Shown piece after piece: positions 49,825 to 59,879 of a stretch of 64,000 nucleotides of DNA. The notes beneath the pieces are model-generated. The model was not told where the DNA came from and searched no databases. It was given only the letters and a program-made list of their open reading frames with translations. The translations under genes were made by a program, and so were the position numbers. The stretch lies in contig NZ_SDIC01000008.1 in assembly GCF_004116405.1 (NCBI RefSeq), positions 124,001-188,000 on the forward strand. The letters are read 5' to 3'. Positions within the stretch are counted from its first letter, which is position 1. Each line of letters begins with the position of its first letter. Source of the DNA: Halegenticoccus tardaugens (GTDB lineage Archaea; Halobacteriota; Halobacteria; Halobacteriales; Haloferacaceae).

Positions 49825-50929
49825 CTCCGCCGTCAGGGCCCAGTTCCAGGTGTTTGGGCCGCTCGTAGGAGATTTTGGCCTCGGCTATCACTTTGGCATT
49901 GCTCGTGTTCGGCTCGTTCTCGTAGAGGTAGCAGGCTGTCTCGTGGCCCTCTCCGACGGAATACTGTTCGGGGTTCGCTTGCTCGCAAACACCCTCTATG
50001 TAGGCAGGACATCGCGGGTGGAACCGACAACCAGACGGCGGATCCGTGTAGTTCGGGATGCTGCCGTCGATGCCCTCGCTGTCGAATCCTGTGAGCTTCG
50101 GGATGCTGTCGAGCAGTCCTCGCGTGTAGGGGTGCAATGGAGCGTCGAACAGCGTCTCCGTTGGCCCGCTCTCGGCAATGCTGCCCGCATACATGACGTA
50201 AATCTTGTCTGCAATCTGGCGTGCAACGCCGAGGTTGTGGGTGATGTACAGCATGGTGAGGTTCTGGTTATCGATGCGCTCTTTAAGCAACTTGAGAATC
50301 TGATCCTGTACGGTGACGTCCAGCGCCGTCGTCGGTTCGTCGGCGATCAGGAACTCTGGCTGGTTGATGAGCGCCATGGCGATGAGTACGCGCTGGCGCA
50401 TCCCGCCGGAGAGTTCGACCGGGTACCGATCGAGGATGCCCTCGGGGTCGGGGATCTGCAAGCGGCGCAGCAGTTCGACGCTCTGCTCGCGTATCTCCTC
50501 GTTCTCTTTGCCGTCGCGCCCAAGGAATCCCCCGATCAGTTCTCGCCAGGAGACGCGCTCCCTGTCGTGGTACTTTACGACGTCGCGCATCATCGACTCG
50601 ATGGTGAACACCGGGCTCAGGTAGGTCATCGGGTCCTGGAAGATCATGCTCATCTGCTCGCGCTGGACGCGGTCGTGAACCGACTGATCGGCGAGCAGGT
50701 CGGTGCCGCGGTACCGCACCTCACCGGAAACGACCTCGCCTGGCGGACGCGGGAGCGTCCCCATGATAGTCTTTCCGGTGACACTCTTGCCGCACCCAGT
50801 CTCACCAACGAGGGCGACCGTCTCGCCCTCCTCGACGGTCAGGTCGACGCCATTGAGCACCTCGTGGCGACCCTCATAGGTGTTGAAGTGGACGTGGAGG
50901 TCGCGAACCTCAAGCAGTGGGTCGCTCAT
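49805..50929 (-). CDS. dppD: oligo/dipeptide ABC ATPase (DppD type)
   Basis: The 374-residue protein starts MSDPLLEVRDLHVHFNTYEG at 50929, which immediately follows the DppC stop; an upstream start at 50998 would overlap DppC by 68 bp. Walker A is GETGCGKSVTGKTIM, signature LSGGMRQRVLIAMAL, Walker B FLIADEPTTALDV and switch His YITHNLGVA. The C-terminal CysCluster is SGCRFHPRCPAYIEGVCEQA. It pairs with DppF as the ATPase heterodimer. Confidence 0.92.
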   Translation of the reverse strand: MSDPLLEVRDLHVHFNTYEGRHEVLNGVDLTVEEGETVALVGETGCGKSVTGKTIMGTLPRPPGEVVSGEVRYRGTDLLADQSVHDRVQREQMSMIFQDPMTYLSPVFTIESMMRDVVKYHDRERVSWRELIGGFLGRDGKENEEIREQSVELLRRLQIPDPEGILDRYPVELSGGMRQRVLIAMALINQPEFLIADEPTTALDVTVQDQILKLLKERIDNQNLTMLYITHNLGVARQIADKIYVMYAGSIAESGPTETLFDAPLHPYTRGLLDSIPKLTGFDSEGIDGSIPNYTDPPSGCRFHPRCPAYIEGVCEQANPEQYSVGEGHETACYLYENEPNTSNAKVIAEAKISYERPKHLELGPDGGGDGRGD

Positions 50930-50930
50930 C

Positions 50931-51842
50931 TTACTCGACCTCCACGTCAAACATGTCTCGAAGGCCGTCGCCCAGGAAGTTGAATCCCAGTACGGCAAGG
51001 AATATTGCTAGGCCCGGGAAGGTCGAGTACCACCACTGGTCGGGGAGGTATACTCGGCCCTGGCTCACCATCGTTCCCCACTCCGGTGTGGGTGGCTGTG
51101 CGCCGAGGCCTAAAAAGCCCAAACTCGCGCCGACGATAATGGCGTAACCCATGTCCAAACTGAACTTCACTGTGATGGGCGCGAGCACGTTCGGAAGTAT
51201 TTCCTTACGGAGGATACGCGGCGTACTCGATCCAAGTCCTCTGCTCGCCTCGACAAACTCCTCTTCTTTAACCGAGAGTACCTCGCCGTACACCAGTCGA
51301 GCGTACCAGGGCCACCAAACAACCGCGATAGCTATCATCGCGTTCCGGAGACTCGGTTCGAGCGCGACGCTCACTGTCAGCGCCAACACGAGGGCCGGGA
51401 TGGAAAGGAAGACGTCGGTCACCCGCATCAGGACCGTGCTCGTGATGCCCTCAAGGTACCCAGCGACGAGTCCGACGGGGACGCCGATACCGATGGCGAT
51501 AGTGAGTACGACGATGCCGATACCGAGCGAGAGGCGAGTCCCGAAGATGACCCGTGAGAGCAGGTCCCGACCCGCCTGGTCGGTCCCGAAGGGATGTTCG
51601 AGCGACGGCGACTCGAAGCGCTGGTCGAAGTGGACCTGAGGCTTGCCGCCGTATCCGGCGTCTTCTGGATAGGGCGCGAGCCATGGCGCGGCGAGCGCCA
51701 CAAAGACGAGTGCTAGGATGAGGCCGAGTCCGAGTATCGATGTCGGGTTCTGGCGGAATCGGTAGGCAGTGTGGTCGAAGTCCTCACGGAATCGCTCAAT
51801 CCGACCGGCGGTCTCGTCCGCGTACTCAATGTCTGAACTCAC
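50931..51842 (-). CDS. dppC: oligo/dipeptide ABC permease (DppC type)
   Basis: The 303-residue permease has an N-terminal membrane segment (LGLGLILALVFVALAAPWLA), a BPD-permease core with the EAA loop FVEASRGLGSSTPRILRKEI, and the C-terminal TWEWGTMVSQGRVY-like motif PPTPEWGTMVSQGRVYL and LGFNFLGDGLRDMFDVEVE, the standard DppC terminus. Start overlaps DppB stop by 4 bp. Confidence 0.92.
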   Translation of the reverse strand: MSSDIEYADETAGRIERFREDFDHTAYRFRQNPTSILGLGLILALVFVALAAPWLAPYPEDAGYGGKPQVHFDQRFESPSLEHPFGTDQAGRDLLSRVIFGTRLSLGIGIVVLTIAIGIGVPVGLVAGYLEGITSTVLMRVTDVFLSIPALVLALTVSVALEPSLRNAMIAIAVVWWPWYARLVYGEVLSVKEEEFVEASRGLGSSTPRILRKEILPNVLAPITVKFSLDMGYAIIVGASLGFLGLGAQPPTPEWGTMVSQGRVYLPDQWWYSTFPGLAIFLAVLGFNFLGDGLRDMFDVEVE

Positions 51843-52861
51843 GACTCATCACCGAACCTGACACGTGGATCGAACACGCCGTAGAGAACATCCACTACGA
51901 AGTTGGCGAACAGGAACCCCACGCCGATGACCATCGTCACGCCAACGATGGCGTTGATGTCGGTCTGCAGTATCGCTTTTACCCCATAGGACGCCATTCC
52001 AGGCCACGAGAAGACAATTTCGACAAGGAACGCCGACCCTAACAGGAAACCGTAGTCCAGCCCGATGATGGTCAGTGTCGCTGCGAACGACTTTCGCAGG
52101 ACGTACTTGTATGCGACGAGTTTCCCGGGGAGACCGTGGGTCCGAAGCCCCTCGACGTAGTCGTGATTGTACTCCTCAATGAAGCTCGACCGAGTCATTC
52201 GGGCGATGTCGGCGATGGGCGCCAGCGCCAGCGTCACTGCCGGGAGAACGAGGTGCTCCGCGGCGCTCGTGAACGCCACGAAGTTCAGCGCGAGGAGACT
52301 GTCGACCAACAACAGGCCGGTCACCTCCTGTGGGACGTAGGTAATGTCGCCCAGGCGGCCGGTTGCGGGAAGCAGGTCTAGCTGGAATGCGAATACAAGC
52401 TGGAGCAGGATCCCGGCCCAGAACGCCGGGAGTGATACCGCGAAAAAGGAGAACGCACGGCTGATGTTGTCCTCGGTCGCGTCCTTGTTCAGCCCCGCAA
52501 TGACCCCGAGCGGGACGCCGACGAGGATGGCAATGAGCATGGCGACGGAGGTCAACTCCAGCGTCGCGGGAAAGAACTCCGCGATATCTGAGGCGACGTT
52601 ATGGTTCGTCACCAGCGACTGTCCCATGTCCCCCCGAAGTATCCCACTCATGTAATCAACGTACTGTACCCAAATGGGGTCGTTGAGTCCCATCTGCTCT
52701 CTGAGCTGCTGGACGGCTTCCTCGCTCGCCCGGGGCCCGAGTGCCTGGCGCGCGGGAGCGCCGGGAATCACCCGTGCCATAATGAAGATGAGCACGGAAA
52801 GCCCGAACAGCATTGGGATAGTCGATAGGAGCCGTCTTGTGAGATAGTCGGAGTAGCTCAT
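51839..52861 (-). CDS. dppB: oligo/dipeptide ABC permease (DppB type)
   Basis: The 340-residue permease starts MSYSDYLTRRLLSTIPMLFG. It shows the DppB N-terminal signature RVIPGAPARQALGPRASEEA, LREQMGLNDPIWVQYVDYMS and GDMGQSLVTNHNV, then the core (LPAVTLALAPIADIARMTRS) and C-terminal IVGVTMVIGVGFLFANFVVD with LYGVFDPRVRFGDES. It forms the pore with DppC. Confidence 0.92.
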   Translation of the reverse strand: MSYSDYLTRRLLSTIPMLFGLSVLIFIMARVIPGAPARQALGPRASEEAVQQLREQMGLNDPIWVQYVDYMSGILRGDMGQSLVTNHNVASDIAEFFPATLELTSVAMLIAILVGVPLGVIAGLNKDATEDNISRAFSFFAVSLPAFWAGILLQLVFAFQLDLLPATGRLGDITYVPQEVTGLLLVDSLLALNFVAFTSAAEHLVLPAVTLALAPIADIARMTRSSFIEEYNHDYVEGLRTHGLPGKLVAYKYVLRKSFAATLTIIGLDYGFLLGSAFLVEIVFSWPGMASYGVKAILQTDINAIVGVTMVIGVGFLFANFVVDVLYGVFDPRVRFGDES

Positions 52862-52887
52862 TGATCACGAAGGTCGGTGGAATCGGG

Positions 52888-54540
52888 TCAGGCGCTCTCG
52901 TGGAACCGGTGGTAAGTGTGAATGTAACCGGTTACGCCGTTGTCGACGAACCCCTGCACGCGCTTGTTGTGCGCCCAGCGAACCGCTTGATTCATTGCGA
53001 AGATGGCGGGGGCGTCGTCGTTGATGAGCTTCTGGGCCTCCTCGTATAGCGGCGTCCGCGCCTCCCGTCCCTGCTTCGTCCGTGCCTCGTCGAGCAGTTG
53101 GTCAACGCGATCGTTCTGGTACCAGGATCCGCTCTGCCAGGATCCGTGCTGGCTGCTGTGCCAGGCTGGATAGAGGAATACATCTGGGTCGACGTACGAG
53201 AAACTAAGCGACGTTGCGATCATCTGTGGCGACTGGTCCTTGTTGGTGTGCCGGGAGACGATCTTCGACCATGGCTGCTTCTGTATCTTCATGTTGATGC
53301 CCAGTTCATTGAGATTCGACTGGAGCATCAGCCCGATGTTCTCGCGGATAGTCAGGCCAGTAACATACGTGTAGGTGAAGTTGAGGTTACTTCCGCTGTA
53401 CTTGGACTCGTCGAGGAATTCCTTCGCCTTGTCGAGGTCCGTCGTAGGGGTCGAGATGCTGTCGTTGTAGCCCCACATCGCCGACGGCAGCGGCCCGTTC
53501 AGATTCTCGGAATCGCCCGCCATGATGTCGTTTAGCAACTGCTCGTAGTCGAACGCATGAACCATCGCCTTCCGGACGTTGATGTCGTCGAACGGTGCGC
53601 GCTGGTTATGCATGAAGACGTACATCGGGCTGAACGTCGCCTTCGTGCTAACGTTGATGTCTTGGTTCCCGGCCAGGCGGGTATAGGATTCCAGCGGGAG
53701 CCACTGCTCCGCCATGTCGGCCTCGCCCTCCTCCATCATGCCGACCATTGTCGACGCCTCCTGAATCATGCGGAGGTCGACCTGCTCATAGGTGTTCCCG
53801 TCCGCGAAGTCGCCCCACCAGTTCTCGTTCTTCGCGAGCCTGATGTTCGTCTTACGCTCTCGGTTCTCAAGTTTATACGGCCCCGACCCGGCGGCGTTGT
53901 TTTCCAACCACGCGGTGCCGTAGTCACCGTGTTCGCCGTAGTCTCCGCTGGACTGTGTATTGGCCTCGACTTCCTTCTTGTCGACGACGAACATGTACGG
54001 CAGGGTCGCCTGGAACGGCGAGAAAGCGTTGTTCAGCGTCACCCCGACTGTGGAGTCATCTGGCGCGGTGACGTTTTGGGGACTGACGAGGTCCGCCCAC
54101 ATGTACGAGAACCCCTGTTGCATATTCATCATCCGCTGAAAAGAGTAGACGACGTCCTCGGCGGTCAATTCGTTACCGCTGTGGAAAGTGATGCTATCCC
54201 GGATGTTCAGGGTGTAGGTCTTGTTGTCGTCACTGACCGACCAGTCCTTAGCGACCCACGGGATGAGCTCTGGGGGCGACGACTGGTCGTAGTACGCGAG
54301 TGGGTCGTACACATTGTGGGTCAGGATGGCCTCAAACTCGTCGGAGGCCTTCATCGGGTCGATGGAACTCGGCGTCTGGGCGGTGACGTAGACGAAGTCG
54401 GTCCCGCCGTCTCCACCGTCCGTTGGGGACCCTTGCCGCTTACTCTCAGTGCAGCCTGCTAGGAATAGCCCTGATGTGGCCGCCCCGCCGTACTTAAGTA
54501 TGGTCCGTCTGTTAATGCGCTTTCCACCTTCTTGGTCCAT
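52888..54540 (-). CDS. dppA: peptide-type ABC solute-binding lipoprotein
   Basis: The protein is 550 residues from MDQEGGKRINRRTILKYGGA at 54540; a longer form from 54555 is possible. Tat motif NRRTILKYGG and lipobox LAGC show an exported, lipid-anchored family-5 binding protein. Recognisable features are PSSIDPMKASDEFEAILTHN, VYDPLAYYD, LNIRDSITFHSGNELTAEDV and YSFQRMM. The ligand is a peptide or a hydantoin/oxoproline-type compound. First gene of the Dpp operon; the 193-bp gap to HyuA (54734) holds divergent promoters. Confidence 0.92.
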   Translation of the reverse strand: MDQEGGKRINRRTILKYGGAATSGLFLAGCTESKRQGSPTDGGDGGTDFVYVTAQTPSSIDPMKASDEFEAILTHNVYDPLAYYDQSSPPELIPWVAKDWSVSDDNKTYTLNIRDSITFHSGNELTAEDVVYSFQRMMNMQQGFSYMWADLVSPQNVTAPDDSTVGVTLNNAFSPFQATLPYMFVVDKKEVEANTQSSGDYGEHGDYGTAWLENNAAGSGPYKLENRERKTNIRLAKNENWWGDFADGNTYEQVDLRMIQEASTMVGMMEEGEADMAEQWLPLESYTRLAGNQDINVSTKATFSPMYVFMHNQRAPFDDINVRKAMVHAFDYEQLLNDIMAGDSENLNGPLPSAMWGYNDSISTPTTDLDKAKEFLDESKYSGSNLNFTYTYVTGLTIRENIGLMLQSNLNELGINMKIQKQPWSKIVSRHTNKDQSPQMIATSLSFSYVDPDVFLYPAWHSSQHGSWQSGSWYQNDRVDQLLDEARTKQGREARTPLYEEAQKLINDDAPAIFAMNQAVRWAHNKRVQGFVDNGVTGYIHTYHRFHESA

Positions 54541-54733
54541 GATATCTATTGGCAAAGTGCTGATACGGTTTATACTTTTTCCTCCCAGAACAGCATTTGT
54601 ATTCCTTTAGGATTCAAATCGGACAAGAATTAGGTAATGAGTATCCATACCGTTTACGTGAGTTGACGAACTGGCTACCCCAACCAGTAAGTTTTTATCC
54701 AGGTCGGCTGACCTACTTGAGGAGGGATACCAC

Positions 54734-56773
54734 ATGACACAGAGGTTGGCCGTCGACATCGGCGGGACATTCGTCGACGCCATTACGTTCGACCAGGCTG
54801 AGGGAACGATCGAACTTGAGAAAGCACCTACCACACAGGAGGACCCAACAAAAGGGGTACTCAACGGAATCGAGAAACTGGACCTGCAGCTAGACGAGAT
54901 TGACACGTTCGTCCACGGAACCACGCTTGGAATCAACGCGTTCCTCGAACGTGAGGGGGCGAAGACCGGTATCATCACGAACGAAGGCTTTCGCGACATC
55001 TACGAAATCGGTCGCACCAATCTCGAGCGGGACGCAATGTACGACATAACCTACGAGAAGCCAGCGACGCTGGTCCGGCGTCGCAACCGCATTGGTGTCC
55101 CCAGCCGCCTGAAGGCGGACGGCTCCGAAAAGATTCCGCTGAAAGAGGACGCTGTCGCCGATGCAGCGTCAATACTGCTTAAAGACCAAGGCGTCGAATC
55201 GCTCGCGGTCTGTTTCCTCCACTCCTACGCGAACCCGGACCACGAGCGAGCAGCGGGGCAGGTCATCCAAGAGGAGTTCCCAGAAGCAACAGTATCGCTG
55301 TCCAGCGACATAACCAGCGAGTACCGCGAGTACGAACGCACAAGTACGACTGTCCTCGACGCCTACATCAAACCTATCTTCGAGTCCTACGTCGACCGCC
55401 TCGATGGGAAGCTAGACGAGGACGACTTCGACGGGGAGTTCTTCATCACGCGCTCGGGCGGCGGGGCGCTCGACGCCGAGAACGCGAAGACTGCGCCCGT
55501 CCACACCATCCTCTCGGGGCCGGCCGGCGGCCTCATCGGCGCCTCTGCGGTCGGTGATGCGACAGGGAGGGACAACCTCATCGCCGTCGACATGGGCGGA
55601 ACGAGCCTCGACGCCTGCGTCGTTGAGGACGGGTCCCCCGCCGTCGAGTATGAGTCGAAACTTGGCCACCTCCCCGTGATGATTCCGGTCTACGATATCC
55701 GGACGATCGGGGCTGGAGGAGGCAGTATAGCGTGGCTGGACTCGGGCCTTCTCAAGGTCGGCCCAAAGAGCGCGGGCGCCGACCCCGGCCCCATCTGCTA
55801 CGGCAACGGGGGCACCGAACCGACGCTCACCGACGCAGCGCTCGTCCTCGGCTACATCGACCCCGAGGCGTTCCTCGGCGGCGAGATGGAACTCGACGGG
55901 GCGGCTGCCCGCAAGGGCATCGAGGACGCGCTCGCCGCACCGCTCGACACTACCCCACAGGACATTTCTCGTGGCGTCTTCGACGTGACGCTCGCCAACA
56001 CCGTCGGGGCCATCCGTGAGATAACCGTCGAGAAGGGCCTCGACCCGCGCGACTTCACGATGGTCGCCTACGGCGGGGCTGGACCGATGTTCGTCCCGCT
56101 GCTCGCCCGCGAGATGAACGTTGGGGAGGTCCTGGTCCCGCAGGCGCCTTCGGTGTTCTCCGCCTGGGGCATGCTCATGGCCGACGTCGTCTACGACTAT
56201 TCTCAGACTCACATCGAGGTGCTGGACGAGGTGAGCTTCGAGGAAGACATCGAAGCCGAATTCGAGGCCCTCGAGGCGGAGGGTCGAGAGACGCTGGCCG
56301 AGGAAGGGTTCTTCGAGGACCGCCAGTCTTTCGAGCGCAGCGTCGAAATGCGGTACTTTGGTCAGGAGCACACCGTAGAGGTGCCGGCCGACGGACTTGA
56401 CGGCATCCAAGAACTCAGCGAACGCTTCGACGAGGTCCACCAGTCGCGCTACGGACACACGATGGACGACCCGCCGCAAGTCGTCCACCTCCGGGTCCGT
56501 GCCGTCGGTGAGAACGACAAACCCGAACTGGCTCGGCAGGGCGAAAGCGATGGCGGCGATCCACACATGGAGATCCGCGACGCCTACTGTTTCGCCAAAG
56601 GCCAGGAAACTGAGTTCAACGTCTACCGACGCAGCGGCCTGACGGAAGGCGATGTCGTCGACGGCCCGTGCATCGTCGAGGAACCAACTACGACAATCAC
56701 TATGCAGTCCGACCAGACCGCGACTGTCGACGAATTCGGCCACCTCGTCATCACCGGAGGTGACGGCGAATGA
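54734..56773 (+). CDS. hyuA: hydantoinase A / oxoprolinase A-type subunit
   Basis: The 679-residue protein starts MTQRLAVDIGGTFVDAITFD, with an SD-like GGAGGGAT just upstream. The ATPase-fold phosphate loops are present: DIGGTFVDA, HGTTLGINAFLEREGAKTGI, the SGPAGGLIGASAVGDATGRD stretch, VDMGGTSLDACVV and GGAGPMFVP. The C-terminus YCFAKGQETEFNVYRRSGLT ends with the usual beta domain. With HyuB it opens hydantoin or 5-oxoproline rings using ATP. It overlaps HyuB by 4 bp, so it is an operon with HyuB and the M24 peptidase. Confidence 0.93.
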   Translation: MTQRLAVDIGGTFVDAITFDQAEGTIELEKAPTTQEDPTKGVLNGIEKLDLQLDEIDTFVHGTTLGINAFLEREGAKTGIITNEGFRDIYEIGRTNLERDAMYDITYEKPATLVRRRNRIGVPSRLKADGSEKIPLKEDAVADAASILLKDQGVESLAVCFLHSYANPDHERAAGQVIQEEFPEATVSLSSDITSEYREYERTSTTVLDAYIKPIFESYVDRLDGKLDEDDFDGEFFITRSGGGALDAENAKTAPVHTILSGPAGGLIGASAVGDATGRDNLIAVDMGGTSLDACVVEDGSPAVEYESKLGHLPVMIPVYDIRTIGAGGGSIAWLDSGLLKVGPKSAGADPGPICYGNGGTEPTLTDAALVLGYIDPEAFLGGEMELDGAAARKGIEDALAAPLDTTPQDISRGVFDVTLANTVGAIREITVEKGLDPRDFTMVAYGGAGPMFVPLLAREMNVGEVLVPQAPSVFSAWGMLMADVVYDYSQTHIEVLDEVSFEEDIEAEFEALEAEGRETLAEEGFFEDRQSFERSVEMRYFGQEHTVEVPADGLDGIQELSERFDEVHQSRYGHTMDDPPQVVHLRVRAVGENDKPELARQGESDGGDPHMEIRDAYCFAKGQETEFNVYRRSGLTEGDVVDGPCIVEEPTTTITMQSDQTATVDEFGHLVITGGDGE

Positions 56774-58509
56774 GCCAGCAGATGTCGGTCGACATCGACC
56801 CCGCCACCGTCGAGGTTGTGCGCAACTACTTGACCTCCGCCGCCACCGAGATGCAGCGGACGCTTATTCGGACGGCGTACAACACCATCGTTTACGAGAT
56901 ACTCGACTTTGGTATCTCCGTGTACGACGCCGACCTCAACCTCATCGCCGACTCCCCTGGGTTGGCGCTATTCCTTGGCGCGAACGACTACGGCCTGAAG
57001 AAGGGCGTCGAGCACGTCGGCGAGGAAAACTTAGACCCCGGCGACGTTGTCCTGCTCAACTACCCTTACTGGAGTGGCACCCACACACTGGACGTGCTGG
57101 TGTTCGCACCAGTGTTCGACGAGGCCGGCGAGGAACTGCTGGGGTATACAACCTGTCGGGCGCACTGGCTGGACCTCGGTGCCAAAGACTCGGGGTACGT
57201 CCTCGACTCGACTGACGTCCACCAGGAGGGCCTCATCTTCCCCGGCACCAAAGTCTACAAACAGGGTGAACCCGACGAAGAAATCCTCGAACTCATCCGC
57301 TACAACTCCCGCATCCCTGACAAGGTCATGGGTGACCTCAACGCCCAGATTGCCGCCATCAACACCGGAAAACAGCGCATCCGCGAACTCCACGAACGGT
57401 ACGGCACGGAGACGGTCGACACGGCCGTCAAGGAGATACTGGACCACGGCGAGCGGACGGCCACTGAGGCCGTCTCGGAACTACCAGACGGTACGTGGTC
57501 CGCGGTCGACTACGCGGACGGAACACCGTCTAACGACCGTGACTCAGACGACCTCATTCGACTGGAGGCGGAGGTCACCATCGACGGTGAAGAGTTCTCC
57601 GTCGATTTCTCCGGATCGGCCGACGAGGTGAACGAGCCCCTCAACATCCCCTTTGGGATGACCGAAACCATCGCGAAGCTCTGTTTCAAGTCCATCACGA
57701 CCCCGGACGAAGACTCCAACGAGGGACAGTACGAACCGCTCTCGGTCGTCGCCCCGGAGGGGAACATCTTCCACGCCACCTACCCGGCACCGACGTTCAC
57801 CATCTGGACCGGCATCGTCGGCATCGACGTCGTCTACAAGGCGCTGGCGAAGGCCGTCCCGGACATGATTCCGGCAGCCTCTGGCGGCGACCTCTGTGAC
57901 ATCATGGTCTTTGGCGAGAATCCCGAGACGGGTCAGCAGTTCGTTGAGGCGCTCAATGAAGGAGTCGGCTGGGGGGCCGCTCCCAACCACGACGGTGCGA
58001 ACGCGCTCATGCACATCAGCGAGACGATGGTCCAGAACGTCCCGATTGAGGTCTACGAGAACAAGGCACCGTTGGAGATATCTGAGCTGAAGCTCCGCCA
58101 GGACTCAGGCGGCGCGGGTAAGTACCGCGGCGGCCTCGGCATCCAGCGCGACTACGAGTTCACCCACTCCGTCGGTGCGCTCTCCATCGTCCAGAAGACG
58201 AAGACGGACAATTGGGGCCTGGACTGCGGGGAACCCGGGGCGCGCAACGCCGTCGTTCTCTACCCCGGAACCGAGAAGGAGGAGTGGACCGGGATGATGC
58301 GTGAGACGTTCGCTGCCGGCGAGGGGTTGTCGAACCGCTCAGGCGGCGGCGCGGGCCGGGGGAACCCATTCGAGCGCGACCCCGAGGCGGTTCGTGAGGA
58401 CGTCATCGACGAATACGTCTCCCGTGAAGCCGCTCGTGAGGAGTACGGCGTCGCCATCACCGAGGACGGTGAGATTGACGAGTCGGAGACGGAGTCGTTG
58501 CGCTCATGA
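56770..58509 (+). CDS. hyuB: hydantoinase B / oxoprolinase B-type subunit
   Basis: The 579-residue protein starts MSQQMSVDIDPATVEVVRNY. It is a close paralogue of the copy at 44573 in every block (MQRTLIRTAYNTIVYEILDF, DSPGLALFLGANDYGLKK, LDPGDVVLLNYPYWSGTHTL, LRQDSGGAGKYRGGLGIQRD, PFERDPEAVREDVIDEYVSR). It is the natural partner of the HyuA at 54734, which it overlaps by 4 bp. It also overlaps the M24 gene start (ATGA). The paralogy with 44573 suggests duplication inside the island. Confidence 0.92.
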   Translation: MSQQMSVDIDPATVEVVRNYLTSAATEMQRTLIRTAYNTIVYEILDFGISVYDADLNLIADSPGLALFLGANDYGLKKGVEHVGEENLDPGDVVLLNYPYWSGTHTLDVLVFAPVFDEAGEELLGYTTCRAHWLDLGAKDSGYVLDSTDVHQEGLIFPGTKVYKQGEPDEEILELIRYNSRIPDKVMGDLNAQIAAINTGKQRIRELHERYGTETVDTAVKEILDHGERTATEAVSELPDGTWSAVDYADGTPSNDRDSDDLIRLEAEVTIDGEEFSVDFSGSADEVNEPLNIPFGMTETIAKLCFKSITTPDEDSNEGQYEPLSVVAPEGNIFHATYPAPTFTIWTGIVGIDVVYKALAKAVPDMIPAASGGDLCDIMVFGENPETGQQFVEALNEGVGWGAAPNHDGANALMHISETMVQNVPIEVYENKAPLEISELKLRQDSGGAGKYRGGLGIQRDYEFTHSVGALSIVQKTKTDNWGLDCGEPGARNAVVLYPGTEKEEWTGMMRETFAAGEGLSNRSGGGAGRGNPFERDPEAVREDVIDEYVSREAAREEYGVAITEDGEIDESETESLRS

Positions 58510-59663
58510 GCGACCAGTTGACGGGGCAGGCGTCGACCGACAGCGGGTCCGCGGAGGACGGCGCATTCGAGCGGCGCACCCGGGCGTGCCAGCGGTCGCT
58601 TGCAGATGCCGACGCGGACGCGGTGGTCCTGTTCCCGAGTTCGAATCTATACTACCTCTCGGGCTTCTCGGACGAACCGATGGAGCGTCACCTCCTGCTG
58701 TTCGTCGCCGAGGACAACGTCGCCTTCGTCGTCCCGGACCTCTACGCAGAGGAGGTGCGCGACGACTCGTGGGTCACCGACATCCGATCGTGGGCCGACG
58801 GCGAGGACCCCCTTGAACACGTCGCCGCTATCGCCAACGAATTCGAACTCCAAGACGGCCATCTGCTGGTCGATGATTCGATGTGGGCGCGGTTCACTCA
58901 GGACCTCCGGGCGGCCATCCCAGAGGCCACCTGGGGGCTCGGAAGCGAGGTGCTCGGGGCACTCCGGATGCGCAAGGACGAGGTAGAGGTGGCCGCTCTG
59001 AGGGAAGCTGGACGGCGCTCCGACGCGGTCTGTGAGACCATACGCGAACTCGGCGAGGACGCCATCGGACTGACCGAGCGTGAGCTCGCCCGCGATATTG
59101 AAGAGCGACTGATAGTCGAGGGCTGTTCCGGCACCTCTTTCGATGTCATCGTCGGGTCCGGACCGTATGGATCGAAGCCACACCACCGACACGGTGACCG
59201 TACCATCGAGCGTGGCGACCCCGTCGTGCTCGACTTCGGCGGCGTCTACGACCACTATCCGGGCGACCAGACGCGGACCGTCGTGTTCGCCGGCGACCCG
59301 CCTGCGGGCTTCGAGGAACGCTACCGGGCCGTCCGCGAAGCCAACGAAGCCAGTGTCCAGGCCGTTACCCCCGGGACCGAGGCCCAGGCAATCGACCGCG
59401 CCGCCCGGGCGGTCATCGAGGAGGCCGGCTATGGCGACGAGTTCGTCCACCGCACTGGCCACGGCGTCGGCCTCGATGTACACGAACCACCATACATCGT
59501 AGAGGGCAATGATCTAGAACTCGAACCCGGGATGGTGTTCAGCATCGAACCCGGCGTCTACCCCGAGGGTGAGTATGGGGTCCGCATCGAGGACCTGGTC
59601 GTCGTCACCGAAGACAGCTGCGAGCGCCTAAACGACTCTGCGCGGACGTGGAAGCCGCTTTGA
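58506..59663 (+). CDS. Xaa-Pro-type aminopeptidase (M24)
   Basis: The 385-residue M24 peptidase has an N-terminal creatinase-like domain (residues ~25-165: FPSSNLYYLSGFSDEPMERH, VVPDLYAEEVRDDSW) and a pita-bread catalytic domain. All five metal ligands are visible: VVLDFGGVYDHYPGDQTRTV (two Asp), HRTGHGVGLDVHEPP (His), FSIEPGVYPEG (Glu) and GVRIEDLVVVT (Glu). The family removes N-terminal residues before Pro. It ends the HyuA-HyuB operon and would complete degradation of peptide-derived substrates. Confidence 0.92.
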   Translation: MSDQLTGQASTDSGSAEDGAFERRTRACQRSLADADADAVVLFPSSNLYYLSGFSDEPMERHLLLFVAEDNVAFVVPDLYAEEVRDDSWVTDIRSWADGEDPLEHVAAIANEFELQDGHLLVDDSMWARFTQDLRAAIPEATWGLGSEVLGALRMRKDEVEVAALREAGRRSDAVCETIRELGEDAIGLTERELARDIEERLIVEGCSGTSFDVIVGSGPYGSKPHHRHGDRTIERGDPVVLDFGGVYDHYPGDQTRTVVFAGDPPAGFEERYRAVREANEASVQAVTPGTEAQAIDRAARAVIEEAGYGDEFVHRTGHGVGLDVHEPPYIVEGNDLELEPGMVFSIEPGVYPEGEYGVRIEDLVVVTEDSCERLNDSARTWKPL

Positions 59664-59879
59664 GCGTGGACGCGACGGTCAGCCACGCACGACCGCGGGT
59701 TTCCCGCTCCAACACCTGCGAACGACACCGACGACAACAGACACGAAACCACACCCCAACCTACCCAGACTGATGTACACGACGCCCCGTACCAACCCGA
59801 AACGAATCGAAGGCGCAGACGTCACCGCGACGCAACCAGCGACCAAACGTGAACGACGGACGATACTTGAAGGCTGTGG

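Noticed and set aside
49769-50983. 404-codon plus-strand frame opposite dppD
   Set aside because: The minus-strand ATPase has every ABC motif; the plus frame has none.
53557-54462. Long open frame (301 codons) on the plus strand opposite dppA
   Set aside because: It is a mirror frame of a strongly supported binding-protein gene in GC-rich DNA; its translation is rich in R, H and V with no domain.
55412-56743. 443-codon open frame opposite hyuA
   Set aside because: It is antisense shadow of an intact HyuA; composition (V, D, R, H repeats) is typical of antisense frames in high-GC archaea.
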